In this document: piece by piece, positions 43,642-52,019 of the stretch
How positions within the stretch are numbered: position 1 is the stretch's first letter
How the letters are laid out: each line of letters begins with the position of its first letter
Origin: Bacteroides sp. CAG:443
Lineage (GTDB): Bacteria > Bacteroidota > Bacteroidia > Bacteroidales > Bacteroidaceae
Assembly: GCA_000432735.1 (NCBI GenBank)
Contig: FR887822.1
Coordinates: forward strand, 55,236-119,235
Direction: 5' to 3'
Length of the DNA stretch: 64,000 bases
Notes under the pieces: model-generated
Seen by the model: the letters and a program-made list of their open reading frames with translations, nothing else
Told to the model about the DNA's origin: nothing
The model's database searches: none
Position numbers and translations under genes: made by a program

Positions 43642-44487
43642 CTACAACCATTTGGAAACTTGTACCTCGGTAAGCCTCCAGAGCTCTTTCATCTGGGAAT
43701 GATGGAGAAACTTATCCGACAAAGGCTTAGGCCGGCAACTGACATTCAGTGTTCCGGTACGTTTACCCGCTTCTTCATCCAGCAACAGGCTGACGGCTGT
43801 AGCAGCTCCCTGACGAGGCGTACGAATGAAAGGACGGAAAAGAATATCCGTCAAAGGATCGAACCACATGTGCATGGTAATAATGTCCGTCGAAACAATG
43901 CCCGGATCGGCAGCATTAACGACAATCCCCCTCTCCCTGATACGGGCAGCCAGTTCCAGCGTAAAGAGAGTCAGAGCCAGTTTCGTATTACTATAAATAG
44001 GGATACGCCAGAAACTCCCTTTCCTTCCGCGCAAGAAAAAATCAGGGAAATCCAGCTTGCCGATGGCATACGTGCAAGAAACCATATTCACGATACGGCC
44101 CCCCGCTCCCATCAGCGGCAAAAGCTTGCGCGTCAGCAGATAGGGTCCGACATAATTCACACTCACGGTACGTTCCAGCCCGTCTTCCGTAATATGAAGT
44201 CCCGTTTCCATCGTTCCCGCATTATTCATCAGCAAGGTAATCTGTTCACCCCGTTCCACCATCTTCCGGGCAAAAGATGCAACCGAAGCCAGTGAAGCCA
44301 GATCAATAAACTGCACCTCTATATCCGCATTGCCCGTTTCCGCCATAAGCAGATTCCGTTTTTCCGCTGCCCGCACCAGATTACAACATGCCATTATCAC
44401 CCTATAACCAGCCGATGCTACCGCACGAGTTATCTCTGTACCCATACCTCCATCGGCACCCGTTATCACCGCCAGTTTCTTTTCCAT
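43642..44487 (-). CDS. SDR-family oxidoreductase, candidate 3-beta-hydroxysteroid dehydrogenase
   Basis: The 281-residue product is a short-chain dehydrogenase with cofactor motif TGADGGMG at 9-16, NNAG at 88-91, catalytic Ser137 in NMVS, and Tyr165 and Lys169 in YSNTK. It begins 1 base after the OYE-type gene stop, so the two are probably cotranscribed. In gut Bacteroidetes an HSDH, an OYE-type 5-beta-reductase and a 5-alpha-reductase occur together in the pathway to isoallolithocholic acid. That context suggests oxidation or reduction of the 3-hydroxyl of bile acids. The substrate is inferred from neighbours. Confidence 0.75.
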   Translation of the reverse strand: MEKKLAVITGADGGMGTEITRAVASAGYRVIMACCNLVRAAEKRNLLMAETGNADIEVQFIDLASLASVASFARKMVERGEQITLLMNNAGTMETGLHITEDGLERTVSVNYVGPYLLTRKLLPLMGAGGRIVNMVSCTYAIGKLDFPDFFLRGRKGSFWRIPIYSNTKLALTLFTLELAARIRERGIVVNAADPGIVSTDIITMHMWFDPLTDILFRPFIRTPRQGAATAVSLLLDEEAGKRTGTLNVSCRPKPLSDKFLHHSQMKELWRLTEVQVSKWL

Positions 44488-44488
44488 C

Positions 44489-45743
44489 TTATCCCTTGCT
44501 TTCTATACGTTCGATTTCCTTCCTGATGCAAGGAGGAAGCTCCTCTTTCAGACGCTGATGACATGCCATGTCGATGGTATACATACGGGCAATGCAATAA
44601 TTGCTGTGCTTGCAGTTACAGCGTGCCTTTTCTTCCTCACGCATACGATTTACAAAACCCGGTTCGTTGAGCAACGCACGCCCCATCTGTACCGCCTCAA
44701 ATCCATCGTTCAAAACTTCATCGATTTTCTCACGGCTAACCAGTCCTCCTACATACACCAGCGGCATATCCAGTGCCTTCCGGAACTTCAGCGCATCTTC
44801 CAGAAAATAAGCCTCGCGGAAAGGTACAGCAGGTATCATCCATTTCCCCACCAGACGTACGCCATACTTCAGCCACCAGCAGGTCATGTAGTGCGTCATG
44901 GTACGGATAGGCATTTCTCCTCTCATCACATACATCGGAGCCTTGCTCACGAAACCTCCGCTCAAGACCAGTGCATGGGCACCCGACTGTTGCAACCGTC
45001 GTGCCACCTGCAGCGATTCCTCCAGTTCCATGCCTCCCCGAAATCCGTCGCGCATGTTCATCTTTACCAATACTGCCATGTCTGTTCCTGCCGCTTTCAT
45101 CACCTCCTCCATCACCATGTCCATGAACTTCATCCGGTTTTCCAGCGAACCGCCGAACTGGTCCTTACGGTGATTGGTAGCAGGAGAAAGAAACTGGCTG
45201 ATGAGATAACCGTGTCCGGCATGAATTTCCACAGCATCGAATCCGGATTCACGTGCCAAGCGGACAGCCTGACCGTATGTCCGTGCCATTTCGGGCAGTT
45301 CGTCCGCACGAAGTCCCCGCACAAAGGTAGGCGAATAAAGATTGAATCCACTGCTGGCCCCTACAGGCAGACAGCCACAGATACTCTTGTGCGACATGTT
45401 GCCGCAATGTCCTAACTGGATACTTGCCGCAGCTCCTTCGGCATGGACGGCATCAGTCAGCCGGCGAAGGCCAGGAACAATCTCCGGACGCATCCACAAC
45501 TGGCGGCCGAGTCACAAACCCCCCACGTGGACGGCGGTCGAACGACAAGCCGCTTCGGGTAACTGCCGCATAAGCAACCGTCGTCATGCCAACACCACCA
45601 GCAGCCACCGAGCGATGATACTCGAGCAACTGCTCAGAAGGTTTGTTGCCAGGGCACATGCTTTCGAAAGCCGCCGAACGAATGGTGCGGTTACGTAACG
45701 TCAGTGGTCCCAGCCGAACCGGAGTAAATAGTTTTGAATCCAT
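44489..45743 (-). pseudogene. OYE-family NADH:flavin oxidoreductase (5-beta-reductase-like), interrupted
   Basis: The N-terminal frame (45743 to about 45538) reads MDSKLFTPVRLGPLTLRNRT and SLSFDR-type text; the second frame starts about 45501 with QLWMRPEIVPGLRRLTDAVH and runs to 44489. The two are separated by a 31-base insertion that shifts the frame. Removing it gives an unbroken product of 407 residues, the normal length for a single-domain OYE. FeS-type cysteines (CKHSNYCIARMYTIDMACH) near the C-terminus suggest relation to bile-acid reductases such as BaiCD/BaiH. It lies between the 5-alpha-reductase and SDR genes. As written the gene cannot make a full enzyme. Confidence 0.8.
45502..45537. 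other. 31-bp insertion flanked by GGCGG repeats
   Basis: GGCGG occurs at 45502-45506 and 45533-45537 around 26 foreign bases (45507-45532). Deleting one repeat and the 26 bases restores the OYE frame exactly. This looks like a footprint of mobile DNA or a small templated insertion. Confidence 0.65.
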
Positions 45744-45847
45744 AATAATCAGTTAAAAAGTTAACACTGCAAGCTATCCGACCATTTCCAATTCCATAGA
45801 AAAGCCGCTCACTTGCCACGCCCGGAAAAGATACCTCCGGCAACGTA

Positions 45848-46618
45848 CTAATATATATAAGGTATAATCCGCTTCCTGCTTCCGACAGCCTCATCTCCAA
45901 ATTCTTCCCGATAGCGCTTGTAAATGGCATCGGCACGCGGCACCAGATTGGCAGCCGTCCACCAAACAAACACCCATGCAGCAGGCGAACCCGTCAGCAG
46001 AGCGAAGCCAATCCATTCTATCAATTCACCCAGATAATTGGCAGAGGTCACATAGCGGTAAAAGCCTTTCTGCGGCAAATAATGTTTCGTATCGCCAGGC
46101 TTACGGAGGTGGCGGATAACATAATCGGAATGCAGGTTGATTCCCATTCCAAGCACAAACAGCGCCAGCCCGATCCATGGTAGAGAATGCATCCAGAAAT
46201 CGCTGCCGTCTGCATACAATCCGGCAGGAGGATAACGAAACAGACTTGTCGTAAGCAACATACCGTTCAGCACATTAAAGACTATTCCCATGGCAACAAT
46301 GGCAAGAGGCATACGACTTTTGCCTCTCATCAGCAACGGAAAGACAAACGAACGCTGGAAATAATGCAGCAAGAACAGCAAGGCAAATACAGTCTGCGGA
46401 GCTGAAAGTACCATTCCGCTGCGCACCCATCCGTACAACATGACAATAAACGCCGGTACTTCCATCAGCATCCAGGCAAGTTTGTTGGGAAGAGAAACTC
46501 CCCACGAGGATGTCCGGAACATACCATATCCCGCCTTTACAAAATAAAGCGCCACAAAAACCAGCACACCAGCCACCGACATGGCATACAGAAGGAATTG
46601 ATACGTTTCATGACTCAT
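45848..46618 (-). CDS. 3-oxo-5-alpha-steroid 4-dehydrogenase (steroid 5-alpha-reductase) family protein
   Basis: The 256-residue product has about six to seven transmembrane segments and the C-terminal signature of steroid 5-alpha-reductases: GFYRYVTSANYLGELIEWIG near residue 185, and ending RYREEFGDEAVGSRKRIIPYIY. The tail matches the region that binds NADPH in SRD5A proteins. It reduces the delta-4 bond of 3-oxo steroids to the 5-alpha form. The frame is open further, but the ATG at 46618 is chosen because it follows the TATCTTTG element at 46643. It heads the unit that includes the OYE and SDR genes, which supports bile-acid or steroid conversion. The family call is firm; the substrate is inferred. 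Confidence 0.85.
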   Translation of the reverse strand: MSHETYQFLLYAMSVAGVLVFVALYFVKAGYGMFRTSSWGVSLPNKLAWMLMEVPAFIVMLYGWVRSGMVLSAPQTVFALLFLLHYFQRSFVFPLLMRGKSRMPLAIVAMGIVFNVLNGMLLTTSLFRYPPAGLYADGSDFWMHSLPWIGLALFVLGMGINLHSDYVIRHLRKPGDTKHYLPQKGFYRYVTSANYLGELIEWIGFALLTGSPAAWVFVWWTAANLVPRADAIYKRYREEFGDEAVGSRKRIIPYIY

Positions 46619-46642
46619 AAGCTTCAATTTTAGGATGATAAC

Positions 46643-46650
46643 CAAAGATA
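46643..46650 (-). promoter_or_regulatory. -7 element of the steroid reductase operon
   Basis: On the minus strand this reads TATCTTTG, 24 bases before the ATG at 46618. Confidence 0.65.
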
Positions 46651-46684
46651 GAAAAAAATCGGACACTATCTGTGGTAAAAAAAA

Positions 46685-46760
46685 CATAAAAAATCCCCTT
46701 TTTCTCCGATTCTACTTTCATTCCATTGACAGGAACAAATAGAAATCGCAGAAAAAGGGG
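46685..46760 (-). terminator. Terminator of nadC
   Basis: A 17-position stem (46695-46711 with 46744-46760, one mismatch) encloses 32 bases; on the minus strand it runs into ATTTTTTATG. It separates nadC from the steroid reductase unit. Confidence 0.7.
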
Positions 46761-46874
46761 AAAACAGCCTGCCTGATTACTCGAGGCATCCAAAGGTGCT
46801 CCGGGAAACATCGGCAGGCGAAGAGTATTTTTCCGTACAACTTTCTAAAAATTGCACTTAAGATTCCATACGCA

Positions 46875-47729
46875 TCAGCACGCCTTGAAACTCATATCCA
46901 GACCTTTTACAGAATGTGTCAGGGCACCTACCGAAATAAAGTCGACACCGCACTCGGCATAGTCGCGCAGCGTATCAAATGTAATACCGCCCGATGACTC
47001 AAGCTCTACACGTCCGTTCACCATTTCTACTGCCTTGAGGGTATCTGCCGGCGTAAAGTTGTCGAGCATGATACGGTCTACACCGCCCAGATCGAGTACC
47101 TGCTGCAATTCGTCGAAATTACGTACTTCGATTTCAATCTTCAAGTCTTTGCCTTTTGCCTTGCAGTATTCACGGGCACGGGTGATAGCCTTGTCAATTC
47201 CTCCGGCAAAATCGACATGATTGTCTTTCAGCAGAATCATATCGAACAGGCCGATACGGTGATTGACGCCGCCGCCAATCTTGACTGCCATTTTTTCGAG
47301 TACACGCATACCCGGAGTTGTCTTACGAGTATCGAGCACACGCGTCTTGGTTCCCTTCAGGCGTTCTACGTAACGGTGTGTCATGGTAGCAATACCGCTC
47401 ATACGCTGCATGATGTTCAACATCAGGCGCTCGGTCTGAAGCAAGGACTGCACCTTTCCTTCCACTACCATTGCTACATCACCCGGCTTCACGTGTGCAC
47501 CGTCGTTGATGAAAACTTCCACCTTCAGCTCAGGGTCGAAACGGCGGAAAACCTCCTTTGCCACCTCGATGCCGGCAAGAATACCTTCTTCCTTGATCAA
47601 AAGTTTCGATTTTCCCATAGCATCGGCAGGAATACACGACAAGGTGGTATGGTCGCCGTCGCCAATATCTTCTGCAAACGACAAGTCGATCAGGCGATCG
47701 ATCAAATCCTTAACTACTTTTTCATCCAT
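46875..47729 (-). CDS. nadC: Nicotinate-nucleotide pyrophosphorylase (carboxylating)
   Basis: NadC converts quinolinate and PRPP to nicotinate mononucleotide in NAD synthesis. The 284-residue product has the family's EDIGDGDHTT N-terminus, the TRKTTPGMRVLEKMAVKIGGG block near 133, LLKDNHVD near 167 and ESSGGI near 247. It shares a divergent promoter region with rlmH, where a 7-bp inverted repeat lies between the two -7 elements. It is followed by a terminator. Confidence 0.94.
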   Translation of the reverse strand: MDEKVVKDLIDRLIDLSFAEDIGDGDHTTLSCIPADAMGKSKLLIKEEGILAGIEVAKEVFRRFDPELKVEVFINDGAHVKPGDVAMVVEGKVQSLLQTERLMLNIMQRMSGIATMTHRYVERLKGTKTRVLDTRKTTPGMRVLEKMAVKIGGGVNHRIGLFDMILLKDNHVDFAGGIDKAITRAREYCKAKGKDLKIEIEVRNFDELQQVLDLGGVDRIMLDNFTPADTLKAVEMVNGRVELESSGGITFDTLRDYAECGVDFISVGALTHSVKGLDMSFKAC

Positions 47730-47763
47730 CTTATTTATGATTTTAAATACGTTTTCTTACTGG

Positions 47764-47790
47764 CAAAGGTAAGGATAATCCTTATCTTTG
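47764..47790. promoter_or_regulatory. Divergent promoters of nadC and rlmH with a central palindrome
   Basis: TACCTTTG on the minus strand (47764-47771) serves nadC and TATCTTTG on the plus strand (47783-47790) serves rlmH. TAAGGAT-A-ATCCTTA is a perfect 7-bp inverted repeat between and overlapping them, a possible operator. Confidence 0.6.
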
Positions 47791-47821
47791 CAAAAAGATT
47801 AAAATCAAAACCAGACAGAAA

Positions 47822-48295
47822 ATGAAATTTACGTTACTTGTTGTCGGACGGACAGTAGAAAAACATTACATCACCGCCATAAACGATTACGCGGAGCGTA
47901 CGAAACATTATATCTCTTTCGACATAGAAGTCATCCCAGAGCTCAAGAATACCAAAAGCCTGAGCATGGAGCAGCAGAAGGAAAAAGAAGGAGAACTGAT
48001 TCTGAAAGCCTTACAACCGGGCGACGTACCCGTATTGCTCGACGAACACGGCAAGGAGTTTCGCTCCATTGAGTTCGCCGCATGGATAGAACGCAAGATG
48101 CATACGGTAAGCAAGCGGCTGGTGTTCATCATCGGAGGGCCTTACGGCTTCTCGCCTGCCGTATATGCCGCAGCTCAGGAAAAGATATCTTTATCGAAAA
48201 TGACCTTCTCACATCAGATGATCCGCCTGATTTTCGTGGAACAACTCTATCGTGCCATGACCATCTTGAACAACGGTCCGTATCATCATGAATAA
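47822..48295 (+). CDS. rlmH: 23S rRNA pseudouridine-1915 N3-methyltransferase (RlmH)
   Basis: RlmH methylates pseudouridine 1915 of 23S rRNA on the ribosome using SAM. The 157-residue product is the right length for this SPOUT-family enzyme and has the knot-site motif IIGGPYGFSPAVY near residue 102, with the typical SKMTFSHQMIRLIFVEQLYRA ending at the C-terminus (listed here only by its conserved H and RLIFVEQ). A TATCTTTG element lies 31 bases upstream. It is convergent with the AlkD-like gene. Confidence 0.94.
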   Translation: MKFTLLVVGRTVEKHYITAINDYAERTKHYISFDIEVIPELKNTKSLSMEQQKEKEGELILKALQPGDVPVLLDEHGKEFRSIEFAAWIERKMHTVSKRLVFIIGGPYGFSPAVYAAAQEKISLSKMTFSHQMIRLIFVEQLYRAMTILNNGPYHHE

Positions 48296-48301
48296 AACAA
48301 T

Positions 48302-48347
48302 GTCACACAGACAGCAAGCTATTCATCCAACTTGCTCTCTGTGCGAC
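48302..48347. terminator. Hairpin between convergent rlmH and alkD-like genes
   Basis: A 17-position stem (48302-48318 with 48331-48347) has two mismatches and a 12-base loop. T-tracts are weak, so efficiency is uncertain. Confidence 0.5.
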
Positions 48348-48363
48348 CATTATATCTTGCCGA

Positions 48364-49086
48364 TTATCGGGCAGCAGGTCTTTTCATCTGCCGGATGAGC
48401 TGCTTGGTTTCAGCATCTACCCGATACGATTCCGTTATTTTCTGTAACGCCTTATTGTATGTAAAATCGTCCAGCGTATTTTGTTTCAGGTACTGCATGG
48501 TCAGTTTGGGGAACTTCACAAAGCAAACCGACAAGGCCCATGCCACAGCCATCTTCACATAATATCCGTCGTGCCGGATGGCATCGTATTCTTTCAGCAA
48601 TTGTCCGATATGTTCCTCGTCGATGAAAAGCTGCATGCTCATCACCACTCCGAAACGAATCTCGTATTCTCCCCGTGCATGCATCCAGTCCACCAGATAG
48701 GTCCACAAGCGCTCCTTATTGTCTTCGACGAACTTTTTCCCGCCTCCAAACTTGAACGTGTCGCACACCGACCAGCTGTTGATAATCCATACGAAGCAAG
48801 TCACGCGATGCAAATAGTATTCCACATCGTCATCGGGCCTGATGTATCCCAGCACCATACCTTGCAGCATACGCTCCTCCATGTAAAAAGAATCGGCCGT
48901 AAGCAGGTATTCTTCCCAGTTCGTACGGGAAATCTGCTTTGCCAGTTGACGCAAGTCCGGAATCCGGATTCCTAAAACATGCTCAACGCCGGGGTTCAGA
49001 CTCTCGGTAAACGATTTGTTTCCCCTCTCCGCCAGACGCAACAAATGCTCTTTGATCGTCAGGTCGTCCAATCGGTATTCTTCCAT
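48364..49086 (-). CDS. AlkD-like DNA glycosylase (HEAT-like repeat)
   Basis: The 240-residue product is all-helical with repeats typical of AlkC/AlkD DNA alkylation repair proteins: GIRIPDLRQLAKQ near 50, the CFVWIINSWSVCDTF segment near 110 with the family's Trp and Asp, and MAVAWALSVCFVKFPKLTMQYL near 178. AlkD removes bulky or positively charged alkylated purines without base flipping. The gene appears to be monocistronic, with a TAACTTTG element near 49116-49123 on the minus strand. Confidence 0.8.
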   Translation of the reverse strand: MEEYRLDDLTIKEHLLRLAERGNKSFTESLNPGVEHVLGIRIPDLRQLAKQISRTNWEEYLLTADSFYMEERMLQGMVLGYIRPDDDVEYYLHRVTCFVWIINSWSVCDTFKFGGGKKFVEDNKERLWTYLVDWMHARGEYEIRFGVVMSMQLFIDEEHIGQLLKEYDAIRHDGYYVKMAVAWALSVCFVKFPKLTMQYLKQNTLDDFTYNKALQKITESYRVDAETKQLIRQMKRPAAR

Positions 49087-49132
49087 TTCTATATACCATT
49101 AAAACAAATTTGGCGCAAAGTTAAAAACAAGT

Positions 49133-49183
49133 ATACCTACTACTAGGTATTTAACAACTTTTTTTTACTAACTAATAGGTATT
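49133..49183 (+). promoter_or_regulatory. Inverted and direct repeat, candidate operator before the porin operon
   Basis: ATACCTA-CTAC-TAGGTAT (49133-49150) is a perfect 7-bp inverted repeat. TAGGTATT occurs again at 49176-49183, 32 bp after the copy at 49144-49151, about three helical turns. The sites lie 22-72 bases before the porin -7 element and beside the AlkD gene promoter. A DtxR/Fur-like metal regulator is one candidate; none is identified. Confidence 0.55.
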
Positions 49184-49204
49184 GATGTCACAAAACATGT
49201 ATTC

Positions 49205-49212
49205 TACCTTTG
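49205..49212 (+). promoter_or_regulatory. -7 element of the porin-imelysin operon
   Basis: TACCTTTG fits the consensus 33 bases before the ATG at 49246. Confidence 0.65.
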
Positions 49213-49245
49213 CATTTGTTAAAAATAAACAAAAGGAAAGAATAA

Positions 49246-50601
49246 ATGAAAAGCAAAAAGGTTTTATTCTCACTTTGTTTTGCAGCAATGAGTACCCACG
49301 GTTTTGCGGCAAACGAAATCGAGAAAGTGAGTAGTGACAACGAGAGAACGGAAAAGGAAATGAAAGCTGAAAGGCATTCCATCCTGAAGACAGAAAAAGG
49401 TGGCAAAGGGTTAACTATCGGAGGATATGGAGAGGCTGTGTATAGTCATAACTTCTATTCCGATAAATATATCCGCTATACAGCCAAAGACCCAAGCATC
49501 TACAAAGGAGAGTCGCACGGACGCTTCGACCTGCCACATGTGGTACTTTTCCTGAATTATGATTTCGGACACGGATGGACAATGGGAAGTGAGATAGAAT
49601 TTGAACACGGTGGAACCGAAAGTGCTGTTGAAATAGAGGAAGAGGAAGCGGGTGAATACGAAAGTGAAGTGGAACGTGGCGGAGAAGTTGCACTGGAACA
49701 ATTTTGGATTCAGAAGTCCATTTGTCCGGAGTTCAATATCAAATTAGGACATATCATCGTTCCGGTGGGAGGAACGAACCAGCATCATCTGCCAACTGAG
49801 TTCTTCGGAGTCTATCGTCCAGAGGGAGAAAACACCATCCTTCCTTGTACCTGGCACGAAACGGGCATCAGCTTGTGGGGACAGACAGGCGACTGGCGCT
49901 ATGAAGTATTGCTGGTACCGGGGCTAGACTCCGACCGTTTTAATCGTTTGAACTGGATACAAGGCGGTGCCGGCAGCCCATATGAATTTAAGATTGGTAA
50001 CTCCGTAGCCGGAGCTTTCCGCATCGACAATTACTCCGTCAAAGGTTTACGCCTGTCAGTCAGCGGTTATGCCGGCAACTCATTCAACAATTCGCTAAAC
50101 GATTATAAGGACAGTGAGAAGTATAAAGACGTGAAAGGAACTGTCTTAATAGGTGCTTTCGACTTTCATTATAATGATCACAACTGGATTGTCCGCGGTA
50201 ACTTCGATTACGGTCACCTGAGTGATGCCGACAAGATTACAGAAGTCAATAAAAAAATGAGCAACAACTCTCCGTCACCTCAACAGAACGTGGCCGAAGC
50301 TGCCATTGCTGCCGGTATCGAAGCAGGTTATAATGTATTCTCCCAAATCGAAAAGTTGAATGAGAAAGGACAGAAACTGTATGTCTTCGGCCGTTACGAC
50401 TATTACGACTCCATGCACAAGACCAGTACCCCTATTTACAGATTCTGCGGGCGTAATCGTATCGCAGCGGGACTGAACTACTATCCTATTCATGACATCG
50501 TAGTAAAAGGGGAATATTCCATCGGGTTGATGAGAAGTCCTTACAACAACGAGCCGTCTATATCGGTAGGTGTAGCCTATGCCGGACTTTTTACAAAATA
50601 A
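49246..50601 (+). CDS. Outer-membrane porin-like beta-barrel protein
   Basis: The 451-residue product starts with a signal peptide (MKSKKVLFSLCFAAMSTHGFA) and has a pattern of amphipathic strands, GGYGEAVYSHNFY near 63 and GVAYAGLFTK at the end, typical of phosphate-selective or substrate-specific porins. A Glu-rich, surface-like loop near residue 128-144 (EEEEAGEYESEVER) is notable and could bind cations. It heads the operon with an imelysin, a di-haem protein and CcsBA. The barrel call is likely; the transported substrate (possibly iron or a complex) is inferred only. Confidence 0.75.
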   Translation: MKSKKVLFSLCFAAMSTHGFAANEIEKVSSDNERTEKEMKAERHSILKTEKGGKGLTIGGYGEAVYSHNFYSDKYIRYTAKDPSIYKGESHGRFDLPHVVLFLNYDFGHGWTMGSEIEFEHGGTESAVEIEEEEAGEYESEVERGGEVALEQFWIQKSICPEFNIKLGHIIVPVGGTNQHHLPTEFFGVYRPEGENTILPCTWHETGISLWGQTGDWRYEVLLVPGLDSDRFNRLNWIQGGAGSPYEFKIGNSVAGAFRIDNYSVKGLRLSVSGYAGNSFNNSLNDYKDSEKYKDVKGTVLIGAFDFHYNDHNWIVRGNFDYGHLSDADKITEVNKKMSNNSPSPQQNVAEAAIAAGIEAGYNVFSQIEKLNEKGQKLYVFGRYDYYDSMHKTSTPIYRFCGRNRIAAGLNYYPIHDIVVKGEYSIGLMRSPYNNEPSISVGVAYAGLFTK

Positions 50602-50651
50602 CTTTCCGACAAACAATTATCACATAATAATAACCCCAAAAGATAAAAGCT

Positions 50652-51887
50652 ATGAACAAGTTTTTTAAACTATCTCTTTGCATGGCTATAAGTGCCATGA
50701 CAGCAACAAGCATGATTTCCTGTAGTGACAACAACCATGGAAGTAGTAACTCCGAAGGACTTTCAAACGAAGAACAAGCTCTGAAAGAAGCTATCGTACC
50801 CTATGTAGACAATACAATTATCGCCACGTACAAAGCAATGGCAGACGAAGCCATATTAATGAGTGACGCTTGTACGAAAGCAAAGGAAACCTATCTGAAT
50901 GGAGATAAGAAAAAGGCTACAGAGTATGTAGCCGAAGCATGTGAGCACTGGACCGAATCACGAAAAGCATGGGAATTGAGCGAGGCTTTTCTATTTGGTG
51001 CGGCAGGAGATTATAACATCGACCCTCACATTGATTCGTGGCCTTTGGACCAAGTAGCTCTGGATAATCTGCTGAATAACCAGAAGATGATGGATGCCAT
51101 AGGAACCGGCGACTTTGATTACATCACAAGCAATCTGGGATATGGGCTTTTGGGCTATCATGCACTGGAATATATTTTGTTCCAATTGACCGATGATTCT
51201 CATCGTGAGCCAAGAAACTTCGAAAAGACATACAGCTACAGCGGACAAGTAGTAAATATAACCAACAATCACATGATTTACATGGCAGGAGTCGCTCAGG
51301 ATTTGCGCAACCAGTGTATTCGGCTGGAAGCATCTTGGGCAGGAATAGGTAACGTTACGACACAAAAGCAGGAAATTCTTACCGAAACAGAACAGGAGCC
51401 CACATTCAATTACGGTACAAGTATGAAAACCGCCGGGCTAGGAGGAAGCAAATATACCAGCTATACTGTTGCAGCACAAGAACTGATTCAAGGATGTATC
51501 GACATCGTAGATGAGGTTTGTACCCAGAAAATCGGCCGCCCTAACTCAGGTCAGACAGCCGATGACAAGAACTATATCGAATCTCCCTACGCATTAAATT
51601 CAGTAGTCGATTTTGTTGACAACATTAAAAGTGTAAAAAATGCATACGAAGGTATAGGATACGATGGAACAAACAACGCGACATCTGTCAGTGCTTACAT
51701 TGCTACCATCGACCCATCTACCGATACTGAAGTAAAAGCCTTGATTGATGAAGCAATTACCAAGATACAGGCCATACTGGAACCTTTTGCCAAAAACGCA
51801 ACCGGAGCAGAAGCAGACGCTGCCATCGAATCCCTAAGCCAATTGTCTACCGCATTGAATAAAGCAAATAAGGCTCTTTTGAAATAG
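50652..51887 (+). CDS. Imelysin-family lipoprotein
   Basis: The 411-residue product has a lipoprotein signal (Cys about residue 24 in TSMISC). The imelysin/EfeO-type domain has the metal-linked GxHxxE motif as GYHALE at 168-173. Helical pairs with conserved acids follow. Imelysins and EfeO take part in iron uptake and bind iron or haem-like ligands. The gene lies 50 bases after the porin gene and before a di-haem protein, so an envelope iron or redox function is likely. Peptidase activity (M75) is doubtful in this family. Confidence 0.85.
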   Translation: MNKFFKLSLCMAISAMTATSMISCSDNNHGSSNSEGLSNEEQALKEAIVPYVDNTIIATYKAMADEAILMSDACTKAKETYLNGDKKKATEYVAEACEHWTESRKAWELSEAFLFGAAGDYNIDPHIDSWPLDQVALDNLLNNQKMMDAIGTGDFDYITSNLGYGLLGYHALEYILFQLTDDSHREPRNFEKTYSYSGQVVNITNNHMIYMAGVAQDLRNQCIRLEASWAGIGNVTTQKQEILTETEQEPTFNYGTSMKTAGLGGSKYTSYTVAAQELIQGCIDIVDEVCTQKIGRPNSGQTADDKNYIESPYALNSVVDFVDNIKSVKNAYEGIGYDGTNNATSVSAYIATIDPSTDTEVKALIDEAITKIQAILEPFAKNATGAEADAAIESLSQLSTALNKANKALLK

Positions 51888-51960
51888 CCGAAAAAATTTC
51901 TCTTTTAAAATATCAATAACTTCCACGCAGTCGTCTCGGCCCAGAAAAATTATTATTTAA

Positions 51961-51982
51961 AGCCATCTGGTCCAAGATGGCT
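51961..51982 (+). other. Small intercistronic hairpin
   Basis: AGCCATCT (51961-51968) pairs with AGATGGCT (51975-51982) around a 6-base loop in the gap between imelysin and the di-haem gene. No T-run follows, so it is more likely an RNA stability element than a terminator. Confidence 0.45.
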
Positions 51983-52019
51983 GCAACAGCTTGAACAACA
52001 ATCAACATCTATTGCAAAT

